Positions 33,117-44,040 of a stretch of DNA of 64,000 nt are shown in pieces (the stretch's first letter is position 1; the number at the start of each line of letters is the position of its first letter). The stretch comes from Anthonomus grandis grandis (taxonomy: Eukaryota > Arthropoda > Insecta > Coleoptera > Curculionidae), in assembly GCF_022605725.1 (NCBI RefSeq), contig NC_065547.1, positions 9,899,167 to 9,963,166 of the forward strand, read 5' to 3'. Below the pieces are notes generated by a model. That model saw only the letters and a list, made by a program, of their open reading frames with translations, was not told where the DNA came from and made no database searches. The position numbers and the translations under genes are program-made.

Positions 33117-34349
33117 ACCCTTGTGGTCCCAGAAGTACCCGGCCTGACCTAGAGATGTCGGTAGTAGTTTGAAAAATATTAGTGTATTATAAAGTATATA
33201 ATCTATAAAGCATATGTTTCAAGTTTGAAGACGCCACGTTGTTTAGTGTTTGTTTGGCAGCCATCAATAGTGAACGTTTTCAGTGAATTTGTGAAAATGG
33301 AGAAAATTGGTGATCGTTATGTTGTACAATACTTTTATTTAAGGCCTCAGCCCAACCAATATAAAAGCTGAACTGGATTCTACTCTGGGTGAGTCTGCTC
33401 CTTCGTTAACAATAGTAAAATATTGGGTAGCAGAGTTCAAACTAGGCCGACTCCAGAAATTTTAAATATTTCACAAAGTGGTACTGGATGATCGTCAACT
33501 GAAAGTGCGCGAGCTAGCGGACATAGTAGGCATTTCAAAAAGTGCGGTACATCGCATATTAACTAAAAATTTTGATATGAGAAAGCTGTGTGCAACATGG
33601 GTGCCGCGTTTGCTCACACTCGAGCAAAAACAGTGTCGTGAAGATGTTTTAATTGAGTGCGAAATTTAATAGCATCAAAGAATTTTTGCGTCGTTTCATA
33701 ACCATGGATGAAACATGTGTCCATCACTTCACACCTGAGACGAAAGAACAATCAAAACAATGGACTCAAAAGGGAGAACTGGCTCCAAAGAAGGAGAAAA
33801 CCGTTTCATCTGCAGACAAGGTCATGGCGTCGGTTTTTTGGGATGCGGGAGGGATAATTTTCATTGACTATCTTGAAAAAGGTAAAACTATCAACGGCGA
33901 GTATTATGCCAACTTATTGCAACGTTTGAGCGAAGAAATCAAGCAAAAACGGCCGCATTTGATTAAGAAGAATGTGTTGTTTCATCAAGACAATGCACCG
34001 CTCACAAACCCGTTATTGCAATGGCCAAAATTAACGAATTAAAGTTTGAATTGCTACCTCATGCACTCGATTTGCCAGATTTAGCCCCCTCAGATTATTT
34101 TCTGTTTCCAAACTTAAAAAACTGGCTCAGTGGTCAAAGATTTTCCAACGATGAAGAAGTGATGTCTGGAGTTCATGGCTATTTCGAGGCGCAAGACAGT
34201 TCTTATTATAAAAAGGGTATCGAACTTATAAAACATCGCTGGGAAAAGAGTATAGAGCTGAAAGGAGATTATGTTGAAAAATAAATAAATTTTTTTCCAA
34301 AATTTTCGTGTTTTCTTTCTTGGGTCGGGTACTTCTGGGACCACCCTCG
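33117..34349 (+). mobile_element. Mariner element, right copy
   Basis: Same element as at 23054-24339, about 1.23 kb. The right end ends CCACCCTCG with TA at 34350-34351, then TGGCGCAG of the satellite. The left end is scrambled: GACCACCCTTGTGGTCCC forms a small palindrome where CAAGGGTGGTCCC is expected. Confidence 0.85.
33297..34284 (+). pseudogene. Mariner transposase, right copy
   Basis: Starts at ATG 33297 (MEKIGDRYVVQYFYL) and loses frame within 20 codons. Deletions lie near 33440-33470, removing the GRP linker. The frame is open again through LKVRELADIVGISKSAVHRI. A frameshift precedes FITMDETCVHHF (first Asp). The second site reads FHQDNAPLTN, with Asp kept, and the third keeps Asp in PDLAPSDYFLF. 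As in the left copy, one base is missing at the GCACC-GCTC position, moving MAKINELKFELLPHA out of frame. It retains more catalytic residues than the left copy but has lost more of the N-terminus. Confidence 0.85.
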
Positions 34350-35214
34350 TACTGGCGCAGTCGGCAGGATTATGCACGACATAAAACTTTTGTGAGAGTC
34401 TTTCAAATTAGATTTAAGTAACTTGATGTATGACCTTAATGTTTTAATTTTTTTTTAATTCAAGGCATTTCACCTAAACAAATTAAACTAAGATTACGCA
34501 TAATTAATGAATGAATAAGGATGAGCTAACCTCAAGCTCTTTAGACTTAATCCAAGACGTAAAACCAAGATGACTTAATGCGAATTCCCACTTCTATTAT
34601 AATTTTTAGTATTTTCTACTCGGTATATAAATATACTTAGTGCAGTCGGTAGGATTATCTACTACATGAAACTTTTGTGAGAGTCTTTTAAGGATGTGAA
34701 TCCAAATTAGATTTAAGTAACTTGATGTGAGATCCTAATGTTAAGTAACTTGATGTTTTTATTTTTGTAAGTTTAAGGCATTTCACTAAAACTAATTGTG
34801 CTAAGACTACGCATAATCAATTAATTAATTAATAAGAATAAGCTGAGCTGAAGCTTTTTAGACCTAGTTCAAGGCGTACAATCAAAATGACCTAATTTTA
34901 TTATAAGTTTTAATTTTTTCTGCTCACTATACAATTGTACTTGGGGCAGTCCGTAGGATTATCCACAGCATAAAACTTGTAAGAGTCTTTTAAGGACCTA
35001 AATCCAAGTAATATTTTAATAGCTTGATGTTTTAATGCTAGACATTTCAAGAAATTTGTTAAATGAACTAAAACTATGCATAATCAGATTCAGTACGATT
35101 TTTTATTAATAATATGTAAGATTTTAGGTAAACAAATTCATAGTATTTTATTCATAAAGAAAAAAAAATGGATTTTAGTCGTTATGTTCGTGGTTGGTGC
35201 AGTCAGTAGGATTC

Positions 35215-36529
35215 TGCTTTAATAATTATCATTAAACTATTTTATATTAAAATTTGATAACTCTTGTTTTATGTGAAATTTGATAATAACTTACTCAAAG
35301 TAGTCTTTAATTTTTTGTAACTTTCCACCTAAGAGTTTTCCGAAGTTATTTATTTAAATTAAGATTACGCAGTCAAATAAAAAAACAACTGGATGTAAAG
35401 ATAGTAATACCTGGAACAGCACTATCTAAATTTTACAGGTTTTACAATGGCTTTAAAGGGGTGATTCCATCTTGCCAGCTTTAGCATATCAGTGTACTTA
35501 TTAGAATTGGATTTTGGAAAAAAAAGTTATGTAAATGTAAGAAAGGAAGAACAATTAACCTACTAATTCTTCTAGGGTACACCTTGATCGTTAAAGCTAA
35601 AGCGGTTTCTGATATCTCTACGTGATGCCCCAGAAAATCATCCAAATCCTCATGTGAGCTTCTGGTTTATGTCAGTATCTCAAAACCTATTTACGCTTTA
35701 CAGTTTACTCAAGAACATGAAATCTGTGAGTCAAGGACACCTCATTAGATTTTCCTTAGCTCTCTTTGAAATCTCAGAACTCTTCCAGTATATGGAATGC
35801 ATCAACAAATCAATCGCTTTTGACAGTAAATTATGAGTTTTTATCTCAGGATCATAGATACGATGCATTTAATCTCTAGTAATATTTTTCCTCTGCAAGA
35901 AAACTGTTTATTTCAATATAAACTCACATAGTCAAATAGATCAAAAATCTTGCATCGTATGAAAATTAAGGCTTATTCTGAACATAGAATGCGCTGTTAA
36001 ATTATAGACGCTGCAATTTGGAACACCCTGTATCTAACCGATCTCATTGTCCTATAAAGCGAAACAATAAAAACCCAAACATTTACAGTATCCTCAATTA
36101 CCCTTCAAGGGCCGAAAGGGATTCAGATTTCAAACAATACAAGCGATGTTGTAGAACATACGGGACCGATAGATAACACGTCGTATATTCGGCCATATGG
36201 CCGGACCATTTATAAAATAAAAAAAAATCGCTGCGGTTTCAAGTGTGCGGTTACAGGTTCCTGTGGGACACTCTCGATTAATGAGGGATGGGAATAATGG
36301 GACGTCGGCTATAGGGACGATTATTTGTTATGATCGCCAGTTGTCGAGTTCTTTTTTTTGTAATTTTTAGTTAGGAAGGGTGTAAAACAATTGCGGCATT
36401 ATTATGGAATAATGTTATCTATAGGGTGTTCAGAATTTTAAAGAAATATATTTTTTTGCACGGGGCCTTAATTTTAGTGATATTTAATGATAAATGAATT
36501 GATTATAATCGACCCTGAAGAAAGACGAT
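35215..36529. other. No gene recognised
   Basis: Includes one type-1 repeat copy (35580-35870) and a mariner/MITE-type end (GGAACACCCTGTA near 36022-36034). A relatively GC-rich stretch at 36100-36330 (GGCCATATGGCCGGACC, CTGTGGGACACTCTCG) may be unique DNA. Confidence 0.3.
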
Positions 36530-36556
36530 ATAAAAAGACTAAAGGCTTTCTAACAC

Positions 36557-36667
36557 TGGACATACCGGAGAATACCAAAAATTAGCTGTGTAGAAAGAAT
36601 AACAGATATTGAAGTGCTAAGACGGATGAATAAGGAAAAAGAAATAATTTTGACAATTAAAAAATGA
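36557..36667 (+). pseudogene. Non-LTR RT C-terminal scrap
   Basis: WTYRRIPKISCVERITDIEV and LRRMNKEKEIILTIKK, then stop. This is the conserved region after the thumb of a widespread insect non-LTR family (the 'W..RRMLKI.WVDR.TNEEVLRRM' block). Only 37 codons; no flanking element boundaries seen. Confidence 0.6.
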
Positions 36668-36689
36668 AAATTATTGTATCTGCCTGATG

Positions 36690-38730
36690 AGAAAATTATT
36701 GTTTTGTCCAATTTAAGTGCACCATCAGATCTAATAAAACATATTTGTTTTTAAGATTTCAAGGCTCATTTTTTGCCAATTTAATGTACATGTTTCAATT
36801 TATTTAATATACAAGCTCTTATTGTCTCTGAATCTTTAGACCTTTTGGGGTAATGTCCACCGTTATTCCAGGCATTTTAGGCCAATGGAACTTGAGTATT
36901 TTTGAAACATAGGTTTTGAATAAACGATTTGCTCATATATTTCAGGCATTTAAAGTCATTATCCATTTTATTCCTAGTACCTAAAGTTGTTTTTTATGTC
37001 TTTCATTTTGGAGTAATTTTCTTGGAGATATTTTACGTCTTCCCTTTTTAGCACATTGGTTACTCCACATGTTTGATATAATTTTTTATTTTATTCCACT
37101 ACTTTGCTCTCTATATCTCGAATATTTCATAGAATTTTTTAATTCTTCTGGATTAAAAAAAAATATATTTTGACTGGCTTTTAATTTTTTTATAGATTTT
37201 TCACGCCATTTCGACCCTAAGAGTTATCTTCAATTTCATTCTAGGCAGTAATTTTATACGTTTTTTACATATTTTTGTTTTTTTTTACATTTTTATGACA
37301 TGCAATTAAAATTAATTTATTGTAGAATTTTTAATTTAATTAAGACTTGATTAACTTTCAATTTTATTCCAAAGATTTGACGAAGTTTTTCTCTTTTTTA
37401 GATAGCTGAGGTGGTAAGCTGAGCTCCTGGATTGTTTTTAAAAAATTTCCAGTTTGTTGAGCTGATTTTTTATGAGATTTAAGTTCCTGTTAATTTTTAA
37501 TTATTTTCAAGTTAATGTTAAGTTAATTTTATTGTCACTGTTTTTTAGTGACAATAACATGACTTATTGTGTTTCAAGCTAATAATTCAATTTTGCTGAA
37601 CTAATTTTTCAATTTTTTTAATTTTCCAGGCAGTAGAGTTAATTATTTATGTGTTGTAAGCTCCTGGACTAATGTTTTACTTTTTCCTAGCAGCTGAGAT
37701 GATTTTTTGATGATGATGTGTTGAACCCAGGTAGTTGAAATGATTTTTTTTATAAGTCTCAATTACCTGCAATAATTTTCAATTTTTTTAAGTAATAAGG
37801 GTAACTCTTCAAATTTTACAAGCATTAAGGATGTGTGTTGAGCTCCTGAACTGATTTTTAATTTTTTCCAGCCGTTCAAGCCAATGAAATTTTTTTTAAA
37901 TTGGGTAATTTTCAAAATTTCCAGGCAGTAGAGATATTTTTTTATGTTTCAAGCTCTTGGGATAATGTTTCATTTTTTCTAGACAGTTAAGATTATTTTT
38001 TATATGATTTAAACTTCTGGACTAATGTTTTAATTCTAATTTATTTTAAGTTATTTTAAATATATTTTAAATAAATATATCAGATATTTGTTAGTTAATT
38101 TCTCTCAAGTATTTAATTTTTTCGTTATCCCAGGCGCTTGAATCAATTTTCAATTTTATTTCAGTTATTATAATTATGTAATTTCCTAGGTTTTTTGGAT
38201 ATATCATTATTTTTTTAGTTTTCTTAAAGATTTTTATGCATTTTAAAATTTTTTATTGCAGAATTTTTTAATCCATTCAGGCTTTTTGATTAATTTTTGA
38301 TTTTATTGCAAAGAATTGACGTATTTTTTCCTTTTTTGCAGATATTTTAAGTAGTTTCTGATTTTCTTTAATAAATTTGATGCCAATTCTTGCCTTGTCT
38401 TTTCACGTATTCTATACATTTTATTTCAAATCCTTGATATAGTTTTCCATATTTTCCAATATAATTTTTCATTATTTCCAGTCCACCTTAAGCCCATAGA
38501 AAATGAGGCAATTTACTATGGGCTTCAAGCTCCTGGACTGTTTATTTTTCAGGCAGTTGAGAGAATTTTTGCTAGATTTAATTTTTTTTGAATAATTTAA
38601 ATTTTTTTTTTAAATATTTAGGGTACCTTTAGAAATTTTCCAGGCAGTTAAAATAAGATTTCATAGGCTTTATGCTCCTGAACTAATTTTTTATTTTTTC
38701 AAAAAATTGATATGATTTTTCATGGGTTTG
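36690..38730. repeat. Degenerate CCAGG repeat field, part 1
   Basis: 36690-37400 carries ATTCCAGGCATTTTAGGCCA-type units, the inverse of the 16.4-20.2 kb family. 37400-38730 changes to a second form: CCAGGCAGTTGAGATGATTT, TTTATG, then TTTCAAGCTCCTGGACTAAT. Units are about 40-70 bp and heavily diverged. No coding seen. Confidence 0.8.
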
Positions 38731-39059
38731 AAGATAATAAATAATAAAGAAGTTTATTTTGCATAATAGCTACATACATTACAATAATTATAATTATAAT
38801 ATAAAGCAGTACTAAAGTCTACAAAGAAAATAAACTACAATAATAATAATAATAAACCAATAAAAGTTCATTACATACAGGGCTACATTAGGTATAATAG
38901 ATTAGTGATCAGCGTAATAAAAGAAAACGTACACAACAATTATTGGTATAAATAAAACCTAGCCTAGGACAACACAAATGGTATAATAAAACTTATAACT
39001 AAAATCATAAAAAGAATATAATGTACAACATAAAAAAAAATAGAAATACTCTTAGCTAT

Positions 39060-39545
39060 CTCTATTTAAAAGATGTTTTCTCAATAGCCTCCTAAATTGG
39101 TTTACATTATCACAGGTCTTAATTATGACAGGCAATTTATTAAATTCTATTGAGCCTCTAAATAAAATCGAATTAAGTAACTGAACAGTGTTACTTACAC
39201 CTATCCACTATGGCGAAATCTTGACGATGTCTAGTATTGTATGTGTGTACATCCTGAAACGATTTTAACTTATCACAGATCTAGCTGGGTAACAAACGAT
39301 GTTGCAATTTAAATATAAACAAATTAACATTAAACTTTATACGTTCAGTCACAGACATCATATTTAGGATACTTAACATACATTTAATTGGTGTATATCG
39401 ATCACATTTTAAAATCAGTCTCATAGCTCTATTCTGTAGTACTTCTAACTGATGTTGGTTTCCAATCGTTAATTAACAGTTTATCGTGATCCTTGTTGCT
39501 AATGTACCCTTGACAGTTAAAATAAACCATATTTGCATTAAATAC
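39060..39545 (-). pseudogene. ORF2 start fused to ORF2 C-terminus
   Basis: After ORF1, MVYFNCQGYISNKDHDKLLI looks like the beginning of an ORF2 endonuclease. It passes directly into HQLEVLQNRAMRLILKCDRY, TPIKCMLSILNMMSVTERIK and FIFKLQHRLLPS, a stop, and ICDKLKSFQDVHTYNTRHR, the typical C-terminal end of CR1-like ORF2. The last part has further frameshifts. The deletion point is near 39470-39500. Confidence 0.7.
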
Positions 39546-39563
39546 AAGAGTTTTATCTAATTG

Positions 39564-40771
39564 CTATATGTTGTACCTGTTCCTTTGTTGGTCTTCAATA
39601 TTTTTGTACGATTCACACTTGTTTAACTCCCTTACAATATGACCAACATCCAAATTAAGGTCATATCTTTGATTAGACATAACACAATTAACACATTTAA
39701 CAACATTTCCATTACACTCCTTGACGTCATGATCACCACTACATTTTGCGCATGTTTTACTGCCTTTACACTCTTTTGCCATGAGTCCATAACGACAACA
39801 CTTAAAATACCGTTTAATATTATAGTCATTAAAAACGACACAACGGTTCCACCCAATATTCATTCTTTCCCTCTCAATAAAATGGTTATATGTTAGGGAG
39901 TCCATTTCCATTATTAAATTAAACTTTTTATCTACTATCTTAGTTTTACGAAGAATATTTAATTTTGTTTCTAAACTCCTACGCATATTATTTTGCTTTT
40001 CAATTTTTGCAATCATTTCTGCATCAGCTAACGGATGTTCGGACTCATTTATTCCCACCACTTTTAGTCGCCTTTCTAAGACTTTAGGCACATTAATAGT
40101 ATAGTTGTCGCCCATTTTAGTTTGTACTTCAGTCTGAATAATACCAATATTCTTTTCATTGTTACATTTAAGAATTATTCCTCCGTTCTTTGTGGGTTTA
40201 CCTAAAGACAAACCCGCACCAATCTCAGCTGGATTAACTTTCTTTCTGATATCCTTCTTCATTTGCTTCGTGTTTTTATCAGCCTCTTTTGGTTTAACTA
40301 CCAATATTTTATTATCATTCTGCAATACCTTTGCATATGACATTGAATTCCCTACCGCTGAAGCAGATGTTGTCACTACTTCTGTTCCTTTAAGGCTAGC
40401 GATTTCTTCTCTAAGGCCACGGTTTTCGCTTAAGAGCAAATCCACCTTTTCACTTAACTCCTTAGCCACCAAAAATTGTAAGGTATTACTTATTTCATTT
40501 GCAGAGTCATCGACACGGCTGCGTTTTCTAGATCTTTCATTTCTGGGTGCATCGGTAGTTGATCTACCTTCACCTAAAGGTTCACATCCCTCGCATTTCC
40601 AAGTGGCCTTTTTCATGTGGAATCCACGCATGTCCACATTAGCACATTTTCCATGATAATAATATTTGCATGCTGAACATTGAATAATAGACTTCACATC
40701 TTCAAAGACCAATTTACACTTAATACAACTGATCATGGGGTCCCCATCAAATACATTGTTGGAAGTCTCCA
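39564..40771 (-). CDS. ORF1 RNA-binding protein of a non-LTR retrotransposon
   Basis: 402 codons from ATG at 40769-40771 (METSNNVFDGDPMISCIKCK); an in-frame upstream Met at 40811 is less likely. N-terminal residues about 14-62 form a PHD-like finger: CIKC, CSAC, H.KC and CEGC pairs. Then come a basic Ser/Arg patch (RNERSRKRSRVDD) and a coiled-coil-like stretch (LVAKELSEKVDLLLSENRGL and REEIASLKG). An RRM-like middle region follows, then C-terminal CCHC-type knuckles (KCCRYGLMAKEC, CAKCSGDHDVKEC, CVNC). This is the standard plan of CR1/Jockey-type ORF1 proteins that coat element RNA. The first knuckle has FKCCRYG with altered spacing. No partner ORF2 remains. Confidence 0.85.
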
Positions 40772-40829
40772 TTATACAGACCAAAAAAAAACAAAACACT
40801 AAAAAGCTCATAAATAAAATAAACTCTAA

Positions 40830-41450
40830 AGCCGCGTCCAGATCTGTACCACGTCACGTACCACGATGCGAGCAGAAAACCCACGTTCACGTACGCCGTA
40901 CCGAACAACGCTTCGCACCTCGCATTGCAACCGTTTGTGCGATCCATTTTACTGATATTTTAATTTTTGTCATGTTGTCATGCTGCTCTCCCTTCGAAAT
41001 GAGGAAAGCAAATTAGTTATCTTCTTTTTAATTTCATCCACCGTTGTATTTAACTTAGAGGATATTTGAGTCCAAGAATCAAATTTTTTCTTTTTGTTGT
41101 AATAGAATGCATGTTTTGGATTCTATAAACATTCATGATGCCTATAGAACGCAATTAAAAGAGATATACGCTCGTCAGTCCACTCCATGACACCTGCCAA
41201 TAGCCAAAATAATACTAAAATAAAGAAACAAATCGTGTCGTACGGTCTCGTCGTTCGTTTCCCGTCCAGACTTGCTTGGCGTCGTCGCGTACCAATCCTT
41301 TGATGTTTCGTCAGAAAACCGACTCGCCCTGAATCGCGACAAGCGCCGAGCTGCAACACTTTTTAAGCTCGCGACGGCGCTCGTTTCGACTTCCAAATTG
41401 GTTCGCGACGTGGTACGGTTACGCGACGTGGTACAGATCTGGACGCGGCT
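40830..41450 (-). mobile_element. Non-autonomous PIF/Harbinger element
   Basis: 621 bp flanked by a 3-bp TAA target duplication (40827-40829, 41451-41453), with inverted ends AGCCGCGTCCAGATCTGTAC followed by CACGTC on both sides. TAA/TTA targets and such ends are PIF/Harbinger features. It is markedly GC-richer than its surroundings. The only coding trace is a MADF-like domain. The transposase is missing, so movement would need help in trans. Confidence 0.8.
40993..41188 (-). pseudogene. MADF (Myb/SANT-like) domain of Harbinger ORF
   Basis: MEWTDERISLLIAFYRHHEC, L, a stop in place of the usual Trp (TGG to TAG), NPKHAFYYNKKKKFDSWTQI and SSKLNTTVDEIKKKITNLLS. This fits the MADF consensus of Trp, a Leu-Ile pair, Tyr, LWNP and the final KI..L. 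Harbinger elements encode such a DNA-binding partner beside the transposase. One stop is the only visible defect within the domain. Confidence 0.7.
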
Positions 41451-41453
41451 TAA

Positions 41454-41779
41454 GTCCAAGCCTGGTCCTTTAATGCAACAATAATAATGAATTGTGTAAA
41501 TATGCGTATACTGCTTATCAGTTAGGAATTTACTACTGTTGATTCCGATAACGAGCCTGATTAGTATTTGAAACTTAATTTCCCACTTTTCACTTTCTTC
41601 TGGTTTTATTTCGGATTTTTAATTAAATCATACACGTGAAAATTTCACAATTTTTCCGCACACATTGATACCAGACAAATACATAAAAGAATCTTAATTC
41701 AACGTCAAAAACACTAAAATGATAGCGCTGATAGAAAACGTCTGGTTTGCATAGTACAGACTCAGACTGAAATTATACC
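41454..41779. other. No gene seen
   Basis: AT-rich, no repeats or motifs recognised. Confidence 0.3.
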
Positions 41780-42150
41780 TTTTGAAATTTTCCAGGTAGA
41801 GGAGAGGATTTTTTGAGTTTTAAGCTGCTGGACTAATTTTTAATTTTTTCCATGCAATTTAAATGATTTTTCATGAGTTTCAATCTCCTTGACTAGTTTT
41901 TTAATTTTTCCAGGTAGTTGAAATAAGATTTCATAGGCTTTATATGCTCCTAGACTAATTTTTAATTTTCTCCACAAATTTAATGATTTTTCATAGGTTT
42001 GAAGATCATGGAATAATATCCTAGTTTTTCAAAGAGGTAAGGTAATTTTTCATGTGTTTTAAGCTGCTGGATTAATTTTTTTTTCAGGCAATTAAAATGA
42101 CTTTTTATGTGGTTTAAGCTCCTGGATTATTTTAATAAAATTTCCTGGTA
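41780..42150. repeat. Degenerate CCAGG repeat field, part 2
   Basis: Units such as TTTTCCAGGTAGTTGAAATA, then TTTCATAGG and TTTATATGCTCCTAGACTAA, continue the second form seen at 37.4-38.7 kb. Confidence 0.75.
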
Positions 42151-43250
42151 TATATAGTCAAATTACCGAACATATGGAGTAAATGATTTGCGCGAAGTAT
42201 AGGCCCGCCCATCGATGCAACCTTGGCAGATTTAGACGAGGAGAATTATGCCTACTTATTTTAAGTTATTTTACCGTACAGCTTTGCTTTGTAAGCAGCT
42301 TTTCTTAAAATATAATACGGTCGCCTGTAAAATGGGTTCAAACCGATTTTGAGGTTGTGCCAGGTAATGATATAATAATCCCTTTTAAGTATTTTGTTAT
42401 TCAAAGTTATGTTAATATATTGGGGTTTACCGAAAAAAATGCAAAATTATGCCCGATTACCGAATTTCATAACCATAGGCCTACTTTAATTTTTACAAAT
42501 TTCAATCTCTAATAATTAAATATGAATAAAAAAATTCATTGGTACACAAAACGTAAAAATCAAAGTAGGTCTATGGTTATGAAATGCGGTATTAGGGCAT
42601 AATTTTGTATTCTAAACAACCTTTTCTTATAAACTTTTTTTATATCTTGCCTAGAATTACCACTTTACCCTCCACTTTACCTACTTATAAAATTTAAAAA
42701 ATGTTCGTATCAAGGCAAGCTTGATTTAAAAAAAATAATAATATGCTAAATTTTATTTTTTAATTAAGCAGGGCTAGATGCCAAATGGTCAAATGTTAAC
42801 CACAAATTTTTTGTCATTTTCACGCATAAATTCGCTCATCCTGGGACACACTGTATGTTAAAAATATTTATGACCTGCTGCTTCTGCTGTAAACTGGACT
42901 TTTTGCACTTTGTTGTACGCTGGATGCTCGTTTATCATTCATAATCACTTCCTTTTTAGCAATGGTCAAATGTTTTCGTACTCTTTTCTTGAGGGGTGAC
43001 AATGGGGGTGTACGTGGCGCGTTAGCTATTATTTGTTAAGAAGCAAATTAACAAATCAACAAAAACAATCTCAACTTTTTAGTATTGCGAAGATTCAAAT
43101 ATTCGAATAGCAGAAAATTCAACCAAAACGATCTAAAGCCGCTCGACTAATAAAATTAAATAAAACCCCAAGTCATGAACCCTATCGAGGCTCTAGGCCA
43201 CACCTCCGGCGCAGAACGATCACGTGACCACTCCACCTGTTCGGAAACCC
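42151..43250. other. Unassigned 1.1 kb within the repeat field
   Basis: No coding. It contains an imperfect 56-bp inverted repeat (42441-42608, listed separately) and a MITE-type end (CTGGGACACACTGTA near 42840). A GC-richer stretch at 43160-43245 is unassigned. Confidence 0.3.
42441..42608. repeat. Inverted repeat with 56-bp arms
   Basis: 42441-42496 and 42553-42608 are inverse copies with a few mismatches (shared CATAACCATAG, GTATGCCC/GGGCATAATTTTG words) around a 56-bp centre. This is a foldback structure of MITE type, or one end of a larger element. Confidence 0.7.
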
Positions 43251-44035
43251 AAGAATAGTTTAAGTGATTTTTTTGTTTCAGCTTCTTGGAATAACTTTTT
43301 TTTTTCAAGCAATTTGGGTAATTTTTAAAATTGTGTAAACAGTAAATTTGAGTTTCTGTTTTTCAAGCTCCTGGAATCATTTAATAGTTTGTCCAGGCAG
43401 TTTATGCTCCTCGAATGATTTTTTTCAGTAATTTATTTTTTCAAAATTTCCAGGCAGTAGAGACGCTTTTTTTATGATTGTATTGTAGGTTCCTGGACTC
43501 ATGTTTTACCCTCAATTTTATTAATTTAGACATATATATTATTTTTTTAAGATTTAGTTAACCTCATAATTAATTTTTTTAATTATTCCAGGCTCTTGCA
43601 TTAATTTTTAATCTTTTTCCAAAGATTTAATGTAATTTTTCAGATATTTTAAGTAATTTTTTATTTTAAGTCAGAAATTTGAATCTGCTTTTAATGTGAT
43701 TTAAATTTAATTTTTTAATTCTTTTAGGATTTGGAATAAATTTCCAATTTTATTCAAAGGCGTCAATTATTAGGTGTTTCAAATTTTTAAATTAATTTTC
43801 AATATGATAACAGACATTTTACATTATGTTGCCTTTCCAGGTTTTTAGGTCTTATATTTTTGATATTATTCCTGAATATTATTTCATATTTTCCAGAGAA
43901 TTTAAGTGGTTTTTGATTTTATTCTACATATTTACGCTATTTCTTTTTATTAATTTTTCCAAGATTTTTTCTTGTTTAATTTAAATATTTGATGTTATTT
44001 TCCGCATAATTTCGGAAGTATTTAGTAACAAAAAT
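43251..44035. repeat. Degenerate CCAGG repeat field, part 3
   Basis: TTTCAAGCTCCTGGAATCAT, TCCAGGCAGTAGAGACG and later ATTCCAGGCTCTTGCATTAA units. The field is interrupted by the pogo element and resumes at 46.2 kb. Confidence 0.75.
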
Positions 44036-44040
44036 TAGTA

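Larger units (their letters stand above)
32818..34650. repeat. Right arm of the 1.9-kb inverted repeat
   Basis: Inverse of 22752-24645, including the mariner at the same base of the same monomer. Confidence 0.85.
32700..35214. repeat. Satellite of about 290 bp with a PBS-like motif in each monomer
   Basis: TGGCGCAGTCGGTAGGATTA, with small changes, recurs at 32827, 34353, 34640, 34942 and 35194. Once the mariner is subtracted, spacing is about 291, 287, 302 and 252 bp. Each monomer continues through AAAACTTTTGTGAGAGTC, CATTTCACTAAAACTAAT, ACTACGCATAAT, TTTAGACCTAGTCCAAG and TTTTCTGCTCGSTATACAAA. Inverse monomers form 22752-24645. Divergence rises toward 35.2 kb. Confidence 0.85.
38732..40825 (-). 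mobile_element. CR1-like non-LTR element lacking most of ORF2
   Basis: On the minus strand: ORF1 (40771-39564), then an ORF2 start and an immediate jump to the ORF2 C-terminus (39545-39060). The 3' UTR ends AATAAACTTCTTTATTATTT. The missing part (endonuclease, most of RT, perhaps 2.5 kb) was lost by internal deletion, since both ends are present. ORF1 is still fully open, suggesting a recent event. Confidence 0.8.

Noticed and set aside
39639..40656. Plus-strand frames of 85 and 165 codons
   Set aside because: They are antisense to the well-supported ORF1 at 39564-40771.
41123..41484. Several frames of 70-94 codons on both strands
   Set aside because: They arise from the GC-rich inverted ends of the Harbinger element.
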